Position numbers and translations under genes: made by a program
Assembly: GCF_001571305.1 (NCBI RefSeq)
Contig: NZ_BCTN01000019.1
Coordinates: 39,058 to 103,057, forward strand
Source: Erwinia persicina NBRC 102418
Lineage (GTDB): Bacteria > Pseudomonadota > Gammaproteobacteria > Enterobacterales > Enterobacteriaceae
Length of the DNA: 64,000 bases
Reading direction: 5' to 3'
Notes under the pieces: generated by a model
Databases searched by the model: none
Seen by the model: only the letters and a program-made list of their open reading frames with translations
What the model was told of the DNA's origin: nothing
Part shown: one piece after another, positions 53,691 through 63,116 of the stretch
How positions within the stretch are numbered: the first letter of the stretch is position 1
Layout of the letters: the number at the start of each line of letters is the position of its first letter

Positions 53691-54296
53691 TTATATCAGA
53701 CCTTCGGCCTTCATTGCACGCTGTACGGCAGGACGCGCACCTACCCGGGCGGCGTAAGCCTGCAGATCGGGCCAGCCATCGAGGGAAAAGCCCACCACCC
53801 GGCTCCAGCCGAGCACGGTGAACAGGTAGGCATCGGCCACCGTAAATTGCTCACCCTGCAGCCAGGTTTTTCCGGCCAGCGCGGAAGACAGCCAGTCGAG
53901 GCGCTTATTCAGTCCAGCCACGGTCGCCTGCTTCCAGTCTGCCGTTTGCGCCGGGTTAAACAGCGCGCCCATCGGCTTATGGAGTTCAGTAGAAATAAAG
54001 CTCAACCACTCCAGCACTCTGTAACGATCTGCACTCCCTGCCGCCGGGATCAGACCCGCTTCTGGCTTCAGATCGGCGACATACTGCGCGATGACCGTCC
54101 CTTCCGTCATCAGGCTGCCGTCATCCAGTAACAGCGCAGGAATGTAACCTTTACTGTTGATGGTAACAAAGTCGCTACCGGATTCGGTTTTTTTGGTTTT
54201 CAGGTCAACTTTTTCCAGCGTAAAGGTCGCCCCGACCTCCTCCAGAACGATATGTGGGGAGAGCGAGCAGGCACCCGGGGTATAGAACAGTTTCAT
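53691..54296 (-). CDS. gstA: Glutathione S-transferase (beta class)
   Basis: A 201-residue beta-class GST, the same length as E. coli GstA. The N-terminus MKLFYTPGACSLSPHIVLEE contains the Tyr, Cys10 and Ser used for glutathione in this class. The C-terminal helical domain has NKRLDWLSSAL and the folding motif FTVADAYLFTVL. It conjugates glutathione to electrophiles in the cytosol. Monocistronic. Confidence 0.9.
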   Translation of the reverse strand: MKLFYTPGACSLSPHIVLEEVGATFTLEKVDLKTKKTESGSDFVTINSKGYIPALLLDDGSLMTEGTVIAQYVADLKPEAGLIPAAGSADRYRVLEWLSFISTELHKPMGALFNPAQTADWKQATVAGLNKRLDWLSSALAGKTWLQGEQFTVADAYLFTVLGWSRVVGFSLDGWPDLQAYAARVGARPAVQRAMKAEGLI

Positions 54297-54511
54297 CAGT
54301 CGTAATTCCTTTTAAATTCACGAGGGTCAGAGTACGCGACTCATCTTACGCCGATGTTGGCCGTTGATGCCACACTGGCGTGTCTGGCGCAAAATTAAAC
54401 GCCAGCTTAACCGCCGTGCTGACTGAGGGCGTGGCCTGACCGGCATTGATGCGCCATTTATTTTCCGCGTGCTTCAATGCTGTCAACTCCACAGGGACAG
54501 GTTAAAACATC

Positions 54512-55444
54512 ATGTCAGAAACACTGGTCATCCCCCGTCATACTGACGGGCTTTCGCTTTTTCTGGCTCTGCTGAACGGCGGCGTTATTCCGGGTGCGAT
54601 CTGGGAAAAACCATCCTGGCGCGCCAAATTCCTTGCGCGTTCGCTGGCGTGGCCTCTGGCAAGTGCGCAGCACATGCATCAGATCGCCTCCCGGCCCACA
54701 ATGCGTCAGGCGCTGGATCTGCAACCGATGCTGCCGGGTAAAATCCACCGGCCTTACCTGTACCTGGGGCTGTCCGCCGCACAGCGTGGAGCGGTGCTGA
54801 GCCAGCATTATGACTTCCTGCAACAGCTTACCCACCCTGGCCTGCGCAACGCGATGCTGTCGGCCCAGCCCACGGAGCTGGCCAGCTTCACCGGCAAGGA
54901 GGGAGAACAGTTTCAGATCACCCTGACCTGTAACGGACGCTGTGAGCGTGAAGGCGAAGTGAATATGCTGTTGCACTGCGACGGCACGGTACTGGCTATT
55001 CTGACCTTCGCGGTAACAGACCATCAGGGACTGCCGATGCTGGTGATCGGCGGGATCCAGGGCGCAAGCAGCAGCACGCCGCACGAGCGGATCCGGGCTG
55101 CAACCAAGTCCTGCTATGGGCTGTTCCCCAAACGCGTGCTGATGGAGGGGCTCTCGCTGCTGGCACGGGCGACCGGGATCAGTGCGATCAGGGCAGTGAG
55201 CGACCGGGGCCACACCTACCGCAGCCTGCGCTACCGCTTTAAAAAGAAGGATGTTTTTCTGGCGAGCTATGACGAATTCTGGCAGTCATTAAACGCGGAA
55301 CGGGTTTCCCCGGCGCTATGGCAGTTGCCGCTGGTATTCAGTCAGAAGAGTATGGATGAAATCCCCAGTAAAAAGCGCGCGGAGTATCGCCGCCGCTATG
55401 AACTACTGGAGGTCATCCGCCAGCAGTTCGCCCGTTTCCACTGA
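54512..55444 (+). CDS. VirK/YbjX family protein (DUF535)
   Basis: A 310-residue DUF535 protein, the family of Shigella VirK, Salmonella VirK and E. coli YbjX. Family regions include LYLGLSAAQRGAVLSQHYDFL, GGIQGASSSTPHERIRAATK and AVSDRGHTYRSLRYRFKKKD. VirK-type proteins help resist cationic peptides and support outer-membrane proteins during virulence, but their reaction is unknown. GGGACAGG lies upstream of the ATG. No neighbour suggests a role. Confidence 0.82.
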   Translation: MSETLVIPRHTDGLSLFLALLNGGVIPGAIWEKPSWRAKFLARSLAWPLASAQHMHQIASRPTMRQALDLQPMLPGKIHRPYLYLGLSAAQRGAVLSQHYDFLQQLTHPGLRNAMLSAQPTELASFTGKEGEQFQITLTCNGRCEREGEVNMLLHCDGTVLAILTFAVTDHQGLPMLVIGGIQGASSSTPHERIRAATKSCYGLFPKRVLMEGLSLLARATGISAIRAVSDRGHTYRSLRYRFKKKDVFLASYDEFWQSLNAERVSPALWQLPLVFSQKSMDEIPSKKRAEYRRRYELLEVIRQQFARFH

Positions 55445-55450
55445 GGATGA

Positions 55451-55894
55451 TTACGGCGCGGTGGTCTCCTGCTCGACATCGTCGATCTTCCAGCCATCGC
55501 GTTCGTGAAGCAGCGTGACCAGCAGATGCTGCTGGTCACCGGGGTCACGCCCCAGGGTGACATCCCCCGTTGCCCGGTTACCGTTTAACGTAAAACGGCT
55601 GACACTGACGTTATTGACCCAACCATCACTGTAGTCCTGATCCTGTAAAAAATAGTCATCATCCATGCCATCCGGGCTTTTAATCAGCAGATTGATTTTT
55701 TCCAGCAGACGCTGCGTCACGTATTCGTTAAGTAACGGATCGTGTTCATCAATCGGGCTCTCTTCTTTATTCAGTGCCGTCAGATACCAGTTGTAAAACG
55801 CCAGGCTGGTTCCCTGGGGATCGTCATTATGTGCTGCCGCCGCTGCCTGAAAAGCAACGAGCGAAACCACCAGCATCAGCAACCACTTTTTCAT
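55451..55894 (-). CDS. Secreted DUF3828-like protein
   Basis: A 147-residue exported protein. Residues 1-20 are a signal peptide (MKKWLLMLVVSLVAFQAAAAA). The mature part has SLAFYNWYLTALN, a YFLQDQDYSDGWVNNV segment and an end HLLVTLLHERDGWKIDDVE, which fits the DUF3828 / YbjP-like group of small periplasmic proteins with an NTF2-like fold. The start at 55894 is chosen because GGAG lies 8 bases upstream. Its 3' end lies 6 bp from the VirK-like gene's stop codon. Function unknown. Confidence 0.72.
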   Translation of the reverse strand: MKKWLLMLVVSLVAFQAAAAAHNDDPQGTSLAFYNWYLTALNKEESPIDEHDPLLNEYVTQRLLEKINLLIKSPDGMDDDYFLQDQDYSDGWVNNVSVSRFTLNGNRATGDVTLGRDPGDQQHLLVTLLHERDGWKIDDVEQETTAP

Positions 55895-56058
55895 GCAAAC
55901 CGCTCCGGATAACACCGCTATTCATTTTCCCAACCAGAACCCGTCAGGTTGCCAGTGATTGTATTGAATTTATCCGGCTAATCCAGCCTCCGTTCCCCTG
56001 TTTACCTGCTTATTTAGTAAATGTTTATCGCAGGCCAGACAGACAGGCATGACCCCCG

Positions 56059-57750
56059 TCATGCCCAGTGCTTTTTCTTACTGGTTTTACCAATGCCCGG
56101 ATTACAGGCGTTAGTGGGGTCAAGTTGATGGAAGTGATGCTGATGAGCATCGGAAGCGTGATACAGATGCCCGATGTTATGTTCTGCCGGGTACTTTGCT
56201 CCGCGCTGGTCAAGATAGTCCAGCACCGCCGCTTTGAACTGTGCGCCATCCACGCCCGGTTTCAGAATATAGTCCTGATGGTTCACCAGACAGAAGAAGT
56301 GACCACAGCAGGACGCTTCCAGTACCTGATCCTGCAGTGCTGGCGGCAGGCGGATCAACCACTGGTCGTCATTACGACGCAGCGCAATGTCAAAGGCGAT
56401 CAGTCGTTCATCGGTGCTGATACCGGCATGTTCGCAGTAAAACACCGTACAGGCACCCACGCCAAAGCGGACCAGAAACGCATCCTGCTGCTCCGCGTCC
56501 GTACAATGGAACCAGTCGCCGTTGCGTGAAGCAAAGAACGTGGTGAGCAGACGACTCATTTGCGCCACCTCCGGCCGGGCCAGCTTAATCATCAGATGAT
56601 GCTCATAACGGCGATGATAAGAGAGCAGGCGCGGGGCAACGGTTGACGGCGTGATGCGATTGCCCCACTGGATCAGCCGGTCGACAGTATTGGCTGGCAG
56701 GATCCTGAGCTTTTTCACCCGCGCATCCCACTGCGCCTTTTTGCGCATCAGCCCCGGCAGCGCCGCCGGCCCCAGCCGTTTGATCGACAAAAACATATGA
56801 CGGGCATAGCGCAGGGTCAGGCGAAACGCGTTGCGGTGAATGTATTCCGCCTGGATTGGCAGCGTGTCGAGCCGTTCGATCAGATAGCGACGCAGGTCGA
56901 GCAGTACCTGCTCATCATTGGTGCCGATGTAGAAGGTGTCTTCCTGCGGCGTGGCGTCGAAAGTGGCCAGACGTACGGCAAAGACGATCACCTTGCCGGC
57001 ACAGCCCGCACTGTCGTGCAGATACTGCGGGTTGCCGTTGAAGCGCGTGGGCGTGGTGGCATCGACATCTTTGATCACCGCCGCGTAGTCGTCGGCCCAG
57101 GTTTTCCCTTCCCAGTCCGGCGCGGTGCCGGTGGTATAGTCTCCGGCTTCCAGCCGGGCGATCATCTCTTCCGGGGTCTGGCCCAGATCAATACCGAGGT
57201 GGTTGATCAGATGCAGCTGGCCGCGATCGTCAATCTGCGCAAACAGCGACTTTTCGGTAAACGCCGGGCCGCGCTGCAGCAGCGAGCCACCGGAGTTATT
57301 GCAGATCCCCCCCACCACCGACGCGCCAATGCAGGAGGAGCCGATCACGGAATGCGGCTCTTTCTGCCACGGCTTCAGGCTCTCTTCCAGCTCCGTCAGG
57401 GTACTGCCGGGGAAGGCAATCACCTGCTGCGCATTGTCGATGACCTGAACGCCTTTAATATTGCGCGTGCTGACAATCACCACCGGACGGTCATAGTCAT
57501 CACCGTGCGGCGTCGAGCCACCGGTCACCCCGGTATTGGACGCCTGCATCAGGATAATGGCATCGTTTTGCTGACAGACTCTGAGCACCTGCCACAGCTG
57601 CAGCAGCGTTACCGGCAGCACCACCGCCAGTGCGTCGCCGTGACCCACGCGAAAACCTTTGCAGTAATAGGCCTTACGTTCACCGTCAGCGATCAGATGG
57701 TCTGAGCCGACGAGGTCGCTCAGTTGTTGCAGGATCAGAGAATGTTGCAT
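56059..57750 (-). CDS. dld: Quinone-dependent D-lactate dehydrogenase
   Basis: A 563-residue FAD flavoprotein (E. coli Dld has 571). The FAD domain shows ILMQASNTGVTGGSTPHGDDYDR and SSCIGASVVGGICNNSGGSLLQRGP; the C-terminal membrane-binding and cap regions include HRRYEHHLMIKL and the end PAEHNIGHLYHA. It oxidises D-lactate to pyruvate at the inner face of the membrane and feeds electrons to quinone. Monocistronic; no lldR-type regulator is nearby. Confidence 0.93.
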   Translation of the reverse strand: MQHSLILQQLSDLVGSDHLIADGERKAYYCKGFRVGHGDALAVVLPVTLLQLWQVLRVCQQNDAIILMQASNTGVTGGSTPHGDDYDRPVVIVSTRNIKGVQVIDNAQQVIAFPGSTLTELEESLKPWQKEPHSVIGSSCIGASVVGGICNNSGGSLLQRGPAFTEKSLFAQIDDRGQLHLINHLGIDLGQTPEEMIARLEAGDYTTGTAPDWEGKTWADDYAAVIKDVDATTPTRFNGNPQYLHDSAGCAGKVIVFAVRLATFDATPQEDTFYIGTNDEQVLLDLRRYLIERLDTLPIQAEYIHRNAFRLTLRYARHMFLSIKRLGPAALPGLMRKKAQWDARVKKLRILPANTVDRLIQWGNRITPSTVAPRLLSYHRRYEHHLMIKLARPEVAQMSRLLTTFFASRNGDWFHCTDAEQQDAFLVRFGVGACTVFYCEHAGISTDERLIAFDIALRRNDDQWLIRLPPALQDQVLEASCCGHFFCLVNHQDYILKPGVDGAQFKAAVLDYLDQRGAKYPAEHNIGHLYHASDAHQHHFHQLDPTNACNPGIGKTSKKKHWA

Positions 57751-58207
57751 TCAGGGTGCCGCTCCATAGCGCATTTTTAGCAGCATCGATTGTACCCGAG
57801 GGGCTGGCGCCAGGGCCAGCGCCGGCGGCGTGAAAATCGGTCAGGTTGCTGATCGCGGCGAAAAGCCCATAACGGAAATCGATCGTAACGCCAGCCTGCC
57901 GATCTTTTTTTCGCACGCGTCTGTCGGCAAAAAATGAATAAATAGTTAACTTTTTATTAACCTGTAGGAAACGCTTTTTTATGCATCCTCTATGCAATTT
58001 AACTGCATATAAAAATATTTTACCCTGTTTTTCAGAAAGTTGAATGTGATCAAAAAGTGAATAATTTGTCTATACACCTGTGTTGACTTTGTTACAGCGC
58101 AGCGCCAGCATGAACGCCACGTACCTGTCCCCCCGACGTATTGCCCTGATTGTCACCCGTTTCAGTGAGGGCTGTGTCTGCTAACAAGAACGGATTGAGA
58201 GGATGCC
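57751..58207. promoter_or_regulatory. Divergent regulatory region dld / permease
   Basis: 457 bp without a credible gene. The part next to 57,900-58,060 is AT-rich with GTTAA-CTTTTTA-TTAAC (57945-57961) and probably contains the promoters. Frames on the minus strand here have no resemblance to known proteins. Confidence 0.4.
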
Positions 58208-59605
58208 ATGTCTGACCCAAAGGATGCGCCGCAGCACCTGCATCGCGGACTCAGTTCGCGCCATATTCAGCTGATTTCGCTGGGCGGCGCTATCGGCACC
58301 GGGCTGTTTATGGGGGCGGGAAAAACCATTGCGGTGTCCGGCACCTCCATTCTGATCACCTATATTGTGGTCGGCTTCTTTATGTATATGGTGATGCGGG
58401 CAATGGGCGAGCTGTTGCTGAGCCGTCTGGATTACCGTTCGTTTGCAGATTTTGTTTCCGACTACCTTGGTCCAAAGGCGAGCTTCTTCCTCGGCTGGTC
58501 ATACTGGCTGAGCTGGGTGGTGACCTGTATTGCCGATGTGGTGGTCTGCGGTGGCTACATGCAGTACTGGCTGCCGACGCTGTCGCCGTGGATCCCGGCG
58601 CTGTTGACGCTGGGGCTGCTGTGCCTGTTTAACCTGCTGTCGGTGAAGATGTTTGGCGAAGCCGAGTTCTGGTTTGCGATTATTAAAGTTATTGCCATTA
58701 TTGCGCTGATCGTCACCGGCTTCTGGATGATCGCCCGCGGCTGGACGTCACCGGATGGCGTGACCGCTTCGCTGGACAACCTCACGGACACGGCGGTGTT
58801 TATGCCACACGGCATCGTCGGCTTCTTCGCCGGATTCCAGATCGCGATTTTCTCCTACACCGGCATTGAACTGCTGGGCACCATGAGTGCAGAAACCCGC
58901 TCGCCGGAGAAGGTATTGCCGCGGGCGATCAGGGCGATCCCGCTGCGCATCATTATCTTTTACGTGCTGTCGATGGTGGTGATCATCGCCGTGACGTCCT
59001 GGCCGCACATCTCGCCGGACACCAGCCCATTCGTGACGCTGTTTGCCAAAGCCGGGCTGCCCGCAGCCGCCGCCGTGATCAACTTTGTGGCGCTGACCTC
59101 GGCGATGTCCTCCGCCAACAGTGGGGTCTACTCCAGCACCCGCATGCTGTATGGCCTGTCGCTGGAACAGCACGCCCACTGGCAGTTCCGTATTCTGTCG
59201 CGCACCACGCGGATCCCGGTCCGCAGCCTGATGTTTTCCTGCTTTTGCATGTTAAGCGGCACGCTGTTGCTGTTCCTGGTGCCCAACGTGATGACGCTGT
59301 TTACCGTGGTGTCTACACTGGCAGCGATTCTGGTGATTTATACCTGGGGAATGATTCTGGTGGCGTATCTGGTGTATCGCAGGCGCAGCCCGGCCCTGCA
59401 CGAGCGCTCGGCGTTTAAAATGCCCGCCGGGATTGTGATGAGCTGGCTGACGCTGCTGTTTTTTCTGTTCTCACTGGTGGTAATGGTCTTTGACCCGGAT
59501 ACGCTGACCGCGCTGTGTGCGATGCCGCTGTGGTTTATCCTGCTGGCGTGGTTCTGGCGGGTGAAACAGCGGCGTGAACAGCAAAATGTTGTTACGGCGT
59601 CGTAG
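58208..59605 (+). CDS. Amino acid permease, CycA-like (APC/AAT family)
   Basis: A 465-residue amino acid:proton symporter with 12 hydrophobic segments. The first-helix motif LISLGGAIGTGLFMGAGKTI and the loop SYTGIELLGTMSAETRSPEKVLPRAI place it in the AAT family. Local identity is highest to CycA, the carrier for D-serine, D-alanine and glycine (for example ANSGVYSSTRMLYGL, VKMFGEAEFWFAIIKV), but the match is not close enough to call it orthologous. GAGAGGA lies before the ATG. The palindrome after it overlaps the stop codon. Confidence 0.83.
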   Translation: MSDPKDAPQHLHRGLSSRHIQLISLGGAIGTGLFMGAGKTIAVSGTSILITYIVVGFFMYMVMRAMGELLLSRLDYRSFADFVSDYLGPKASFFLGWSYWLSWVVTCIADVVVCGGYMQYWLPTLSPWIPALLTLGLLCLFNLLSVKMFGEAEFWFAIIKVIAIIALIVTGFWMIARGWTSPDGVTASLDNLTDTAVFMPHGIVGFFAGFQIAIFSYTGIELLGTMSAETRSPEKVLPRAIRAIPLRIIIFYVLSMVVIIAVTSWPHISPDTSPFVTLFAKAGLPAAAAVINFVALTSAMSSANSGVYSSTRMLYGLSLEQHAHWQFRILSRTTRIPVRSLMFSCFCMLSGTLLLFLVPNVMTLFTVVSTLAAILVIYTWGMILVAYLVYRRRSPALHERSAFKMPAGIVMSWLTLLFFLFSLVVMVFDPDTLTALCAMPLWFILLAWFWRVKQRREQQNVVTAS

Positions 59606-59630
59606 GGGCGACCCTTTTTCTGGTCGCCCC
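59605..59630. repeat. Dispersed palindrome, GGGGCGACC type
   Basis: GGGGCGACC-CTTTTTCT-GGTCGCCCC, whose first G is the last base of the permease stop codon TAG. T-rich loop in this orientation. Confidence 0.78.
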
Positions 59631-59701
59631 GTGCCGGTGACGGACACTGCCGGGCGGCCCCGATCAGCATGGCCACCCGGTAAAACATTCACGATCCGAT
59701 G

Positions 59702-61045
59702 TTACAGCACACCCTGAGCCAGCATTGCATCCGCCACTTTAACGAACCCGGCAATATTCGCGCCGTGGACGTAGTGGGTCTGCCTGCCTTCCCCGCCGTG
59801 CTCCACGCAGGCGTGATGAATATCCAGCATGATGTGTTGCAGACGAATATCAACCTTCTCCGCTTTCCAGCTCAGACGTGCCGCATTCTGCGCCATCTCC
59901 AGGCCAGAAGTGGCTACGCCACCGGCATTTGCCGCTTTGCCCGGCGCAAAGAGTACACCCGCCTCAAGGAACACATCGGTCGCCGGGATAGTGGTCGGCA
60001 TATTGGCCCCTTCCGCCACGGCTTTCACGCCGTTAGCAATCAGCTGACGTGCCGCCGGCAGATCAAGCTCATTCTGCGTCGCGCACGGTAAGGCGATATC
60101 GACCGGCACGCTCCACGGCTGCTGCCCGGCAAGGTAAACCAGGCCACGTTCACGCGCATAATCTTCCACGCTGCCGTAACGCACGTTTTTGATCTCCGCC
60201 AGCAGCGCCAGCTTTTCCGGGGTAAACCCGGCTTCGTCTACCACCGTTCCGCGTGAATCAGAAGCCGTCAGCACGCGCGCGCCCAGCGCCATCGCTTTTT
60301 CAATGGCGTACTGCGCCACGTTACCGGCACCGGAGACCGCAACGGTACTGCCTTCAAAGCCCAGCCCGTGACGTTTCAGCATCGCATCGGTGAAGTAGAC
60401 CAGACCGTAGCCGGTGGCTTCCGGGCGGATCAGGCTGCCGCCGAATGACAGGCCTTTGCCGGTAAACACGCAGGCGGTATTATTCGACAGCTTCTTCATC
60501 ATTCCGGCCATAAAGGCTACTTCACGGCCCCCCACACCAATATCCCCCGCAGGCACATCGGTATCCGGGCCCAGGTGGCGGTAAAGTTCTGTCATCAGCG
60601 CCTGGCAGAAGCGCATCACTTCCGCCTGGCTTTTCCCTTTCGGATTAAAGTCCGACCCGCCTTTACCGCCGCCCATCGGCAGGGTGGTGAGGGCATTTTT
60701 AAACGTCTGCTCAAAGCCGAGGAATTTCAGAATCGACAGGTTTACCGACGGATGGAAGCGCATCCCGCCTTTATAGGGGCCAATGGAGGAGCTGAACTGC
60801 ACGCGCCATGCCCGGTTCACCTGCACCTGACCGCGATCGTCCGTCCAGGCAACGCGGAACTGGATCAAACGTTCCGGCTCGACCAGACGCTCCAGCAGGC
60901 TTTGCTCCTGATACTGCGGGTGTCGTTCCAGGAACGGCCACAGTGACGTGAACACCTCGCGCACGGCCTGCAGATATTCCGGCTGGTGAGGATCGCGCTG
61001 CTGAACGGAGGTGAGAAACGACTCAAGAGAGTGAAAAGCTGTCAT
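59702..61045 (-). CDS. gdhA: NADP-specific glutamate dehydrogenase
   Basis: A 447-residue glutamate dehydrogenase, the same length as E. coli GdhA. The substrate site PMGGGKGGSDFNPKG with catalytic Lys, VPAGDIGVGGREVAFM and the dinucleotide site VSGAGNVAQYAIEKA are intact. It makes glutamate from 2-oxoglutarate and ammonia with NADPH. The ATG at 61045 is chosen because AAGGA lies 8 bases upstream and E. coli GdhA aligns from there; the open frame extends 107 codons further upstream, through AT-rich DNA, without family resemblance. Confidence 0.94.
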   Translation of the reverse strand: MTAFHSLESFLTSVQQRDPHQPEYLQAVREVFTSLWPFLERHPQYQEQSLLERLVEPERLIQFRVAWTDDRGQVQVNRAWRVQFSSSIGPYKGGMRFHPSVNLSILKFLGFEQTFKNALTTLPMGGGKGGSDFNPKGKSQAEVMRFCQALMTELYRHLGPDTDVPAGDIGVGGREVAFMAGMMKKLSNNTACVFTGKGLSFGGSLIRPEATGYGLVYFTDAMLKRHGLGFEGSTVAVSGAGNVAQYAIEKAMALGARVLTASDSRGTVVDEAGFTPEKLALLAEIKNVRYGSVEDYARERGLVYLAGQQPWSVPVDIALPCATQNELDLPAARQLIANGVKAVAEGANMPTTIPATDVFLEAGVLFAPGKAANAGGVATSGLEMAQNAARLSWKAEKVDIRLQHIMLDIHHACVEHGGEGRQTHYVHGANIAGFVKVADAMLAQGVL

Positions 61046-61539
61046 GACTAATTCCTTGTGCGTAATGTTCTGGCCCTGATGTTGTTTAGTATTGTTAGGG
61101 TAATCAGAGGGATGATGTTGTTCCTCTGCGACTATATCACCGGCTTTCGGTGGTACAACAAAAAACTTATGACCCGAAATATAGCTAAAAAACGGGTGAA
61201 ACTGCCGCAGGCGGCGGAAAACCTGAGCTGATGCAAGGAATTCCCACGCATCACCATAAGAAAAAGTTATCACCAAGCCGCCATCATCACTGTTGTTGAT
61301 TGCCCGGTCAGAAAAGCAAAAACGGACCGCTGAATAAATATCTGCCGAAAAAAGAAAAGATGACACTTTTATTACAGCGCAAACAAACGACAGTAATTGT
61401 ATTTATTTAAGCCGCAAGACAGCCTGTGGCGTCATTATTTATGTATAAATGTAAACTTAATAAATGCGGCTTGCCGCATCGTAATTGAGTGTGATTTCAT
61501 CAACCCTCCACAAATTGTGCTTTACCACCTGAGAAAATA
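61046..61539. promoter_or_regulatory. Divergent regulatory region gdhA / lipid kinase
   Basis: 494 bp, AT-rich, with no supported gene. It contains the perfect hairpin ATGCGGC-TT-GCCGCAT at 61464-61479 and must hold the promoters of both genes; no Nac or Crp site was called with confidence. Confidence 0.45.
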
Positions 61540-62442
61540 ATGATGAGCAATCACAATGAAAATAATCAGGAAAAGCCGATCGGATTATTACTGATTAATG
61601 AAAACGCCCGTAACGGGAAAGCGAATAAACAGCAGGCATTATCCCTGCTGACCGCCGGAGGCATTCAGGTGATTGAGCCCGGGCCCGGCGATCGCCGTAA
61701 CAGTAGCGAGATTATTCTCGACTATGCCGACCGCATCGATCTGGTTATTGTCGGCGGCGGTGACGGCAGCCTGAATGCCGCCGCGAGAGGCCTGATGCAC
61801 AGCGGGCTGCCGCTGGGCGTACTGCCGCTGGGCACCGCCAATGATTTTGCCCGCACGCTCGGTATTGCGAATAACCTGAGTCAGGCCGTCAGGGTGATTG
61901 CCACCGGGCACCAGCGCCCCGTCGATCTGGGTGAGGTCAACGGCCACCTGTTTTTTAACGTTTCCAGCATCGGTTTTTCCGCCACGCTGGCACACCATTT
62001 AACGGCCGAGTCCAAAAAACGCTGGGGGACATTTGGCTATGCACTGGCGGCCTTCCGGCTGCTGAAGCAGAGCCGTCCGTTCAGCGCCACGCTGGAACAT
62101 GACGGCATCGTAGAGAAAGTAAAAACCGTGCAGGTTTCCGTTGGCAACGGCCGCTTTTACGGCGGGGGAATGACGGTGGAACAGAGCGCCGCCCCGGATG
62201 ACGGCCGGCTGGACGTGTACAGCCTGGAGGTGGCGCACTGGTGGGAAATGATAGCCCTGCTGCCCGCACTCCGGCGAGGAACGCACGGTCGCTGGCGTAA
62301 GGTGCGCACCCTGTCCACCACCGCCATGACGCTGAGCACGCGCCGCCCCCATGATATTAACGCCGACGGCGAACTGATTGGGCAGACGCCCGCCCGGTTT
62401 ACCATTAAGGCACATGCAATAACTGTTTTTGCCCCGTCCTGA
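61540..62442 (+). CDS. YegS-like diacylglycerol/lipid kinase
   Basis: A 300-residue lipid kinase of the DAGK catalytic family (YegS/DgkB type). The nucleotide site is VGGGDGSLNAAARGLM and PLGTANDFARTLGI; a C-terminal beta-sandwich follows, ending NADGELIGQTPARF. E. coli YegS phosphorylates phosphatidylglycerol in vitro. Double ATG at 61540; GAGAAA lies upstream. It is followed after 33 bp by a small lipoprotein gene, probably in the same transcript. Confidence 0.87.
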   Translation: MMSNHNENNQEKPIGLLLINENARNGKANKQQALSLLTAGGIQVIEPGPGDRRNSSEIILDYADRIDLVIVGGGDGSLNAAARGLMHSGLPLGVLPLGTANDFARTLGIANNLSQAVRVIATGHQRPVDLGEVNGHLFFNVSSIGFSATLAHHLTAESKKRWGTFGYALAAFRLLKQSRPFSATLEHDGIVEKVKTVQVSVGNGRFYGGGMTVEQSAAPDDGRLDVYSLEVAHWWEMIALLPALRRGTHGRWRKVRTLSTTAMTLSTRRPHDINADGELIGQTPARFTIKAHAITVFAPS

Positions 62443-62475
62443 GCAACATCTGATAAAGGTTTAATAAGGGTTAAT

Positions 62476-62802
62476 ATGATGAATAAATTTAGCATTCTGG
62501 CCTTAACGGCAATGATGACGTTAATTACCGCCTGTGACGATGCGACCAAAGAAAATATTAAAGAAGAAGCGGATAAACGCACAAACAGTCTGGTGGAGTC
62601 GGCACAAACCCAGTGGGATGAAACCAGAAAGCAGGCGACGGACCTGGCCGATGCTAAAGTGGCAGAACTGAATGCGGCGCAGCCCCTGGAAGACGCCAGG
62701 AAAAAAATGGATGAACTGGGGGAGATGAAGCTGTCTGATTTGATTTCGGGCGGTGGGGAAGAGAAAGAGGGTGAGGAAGGGGAAGAGGCGGAGAATAATT
62801 AA
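62476..62802 (+). CDS. Small acidic lipoprotein
   Basis: A 108-residue lipoprotein: the signal ends with the lipobox LITAC, with Cys20 as the lipidated residue. Asp at position +2 (CDD) predicts retention in the inner membrane. The mature part is a long amphipathic helix (about 25-90, KEEADKRTNSLVESAQTQWD...) and ends in a strongly acidic Gly/Glu-rich tail. No family recognised. AAGGG lies 5 bases before the first ATG and 8 before the second. Confidence 0.7.
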   Translation: MMNKFSILALTAMMTLITACDDATKENIKEEADKRTNSLVESAQTQWDETRKQATDLADAKVAELNAAQPLEDARKKMDELGEMKLSDLISGGGEEKEGEEGEEAENN

Positions 62803-63116
62803 CGGCCGGTAAAGACACCTTCAGCCCGTCAGGGACGGCCAGACTGTAAGCAGACTCTTAAAGATCGCAGCCAAATAATATTGTCACCGGCACGCCGGCT
62901 GATGGGCGGGTGATGAACGGTTGCCTGGTGCTGACGACGGAAATACCGCCACCGGAGCCGGAATTGATGCAGGCCAGCGCTGCCCTAAGCTCTCGGCCCG
63001 TAAGCAGCGGGAACTGATGGACGTGATTCAGGTCATGGCGAAGCCGCAGAGGCGGGGCGGTAGCTGACCGGACAACAAGCAAAAAAATCCCGGCGCGATG
63101 GCCGGGATTGATGGGG
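62803..63116. other. Region between the lipoprotein and the cdi immunity gene
   Basis: 314 bp with no supported gene. Short plus-strand frames (for example one ending RGGS and a TGA at 63063) have no start or family support; they may be relics of a displaced immunity or phage gene, but nothing proves it. The immunity-gene terminator sits at its right end. Confidence 0.45.
63081..63109 (-). terminator. Intrinsic terminator after the immunity gene
   Basis: On the minus strand AATCCCGGC, a 6-base loop and GCCGGGATT (perfect 9-bp stem) followed by a run of T. It lies 8 bp after the stop codon of the cdi immunity gene. Confidence 0.85.

Noticed and set aside
61046..61366. 107-codon extension of gdhA
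   Set aside because: E. coli GdhA aligns from 61045, where a good ribosome-binding site lies; the extension has no family resemblance.
62862..63066. Possible phage lysis (spanin-like) relic on the plus strand
   Set aside because: Only short frames with a proline-rich stretch; no start signal or conserved residues that would prove it.
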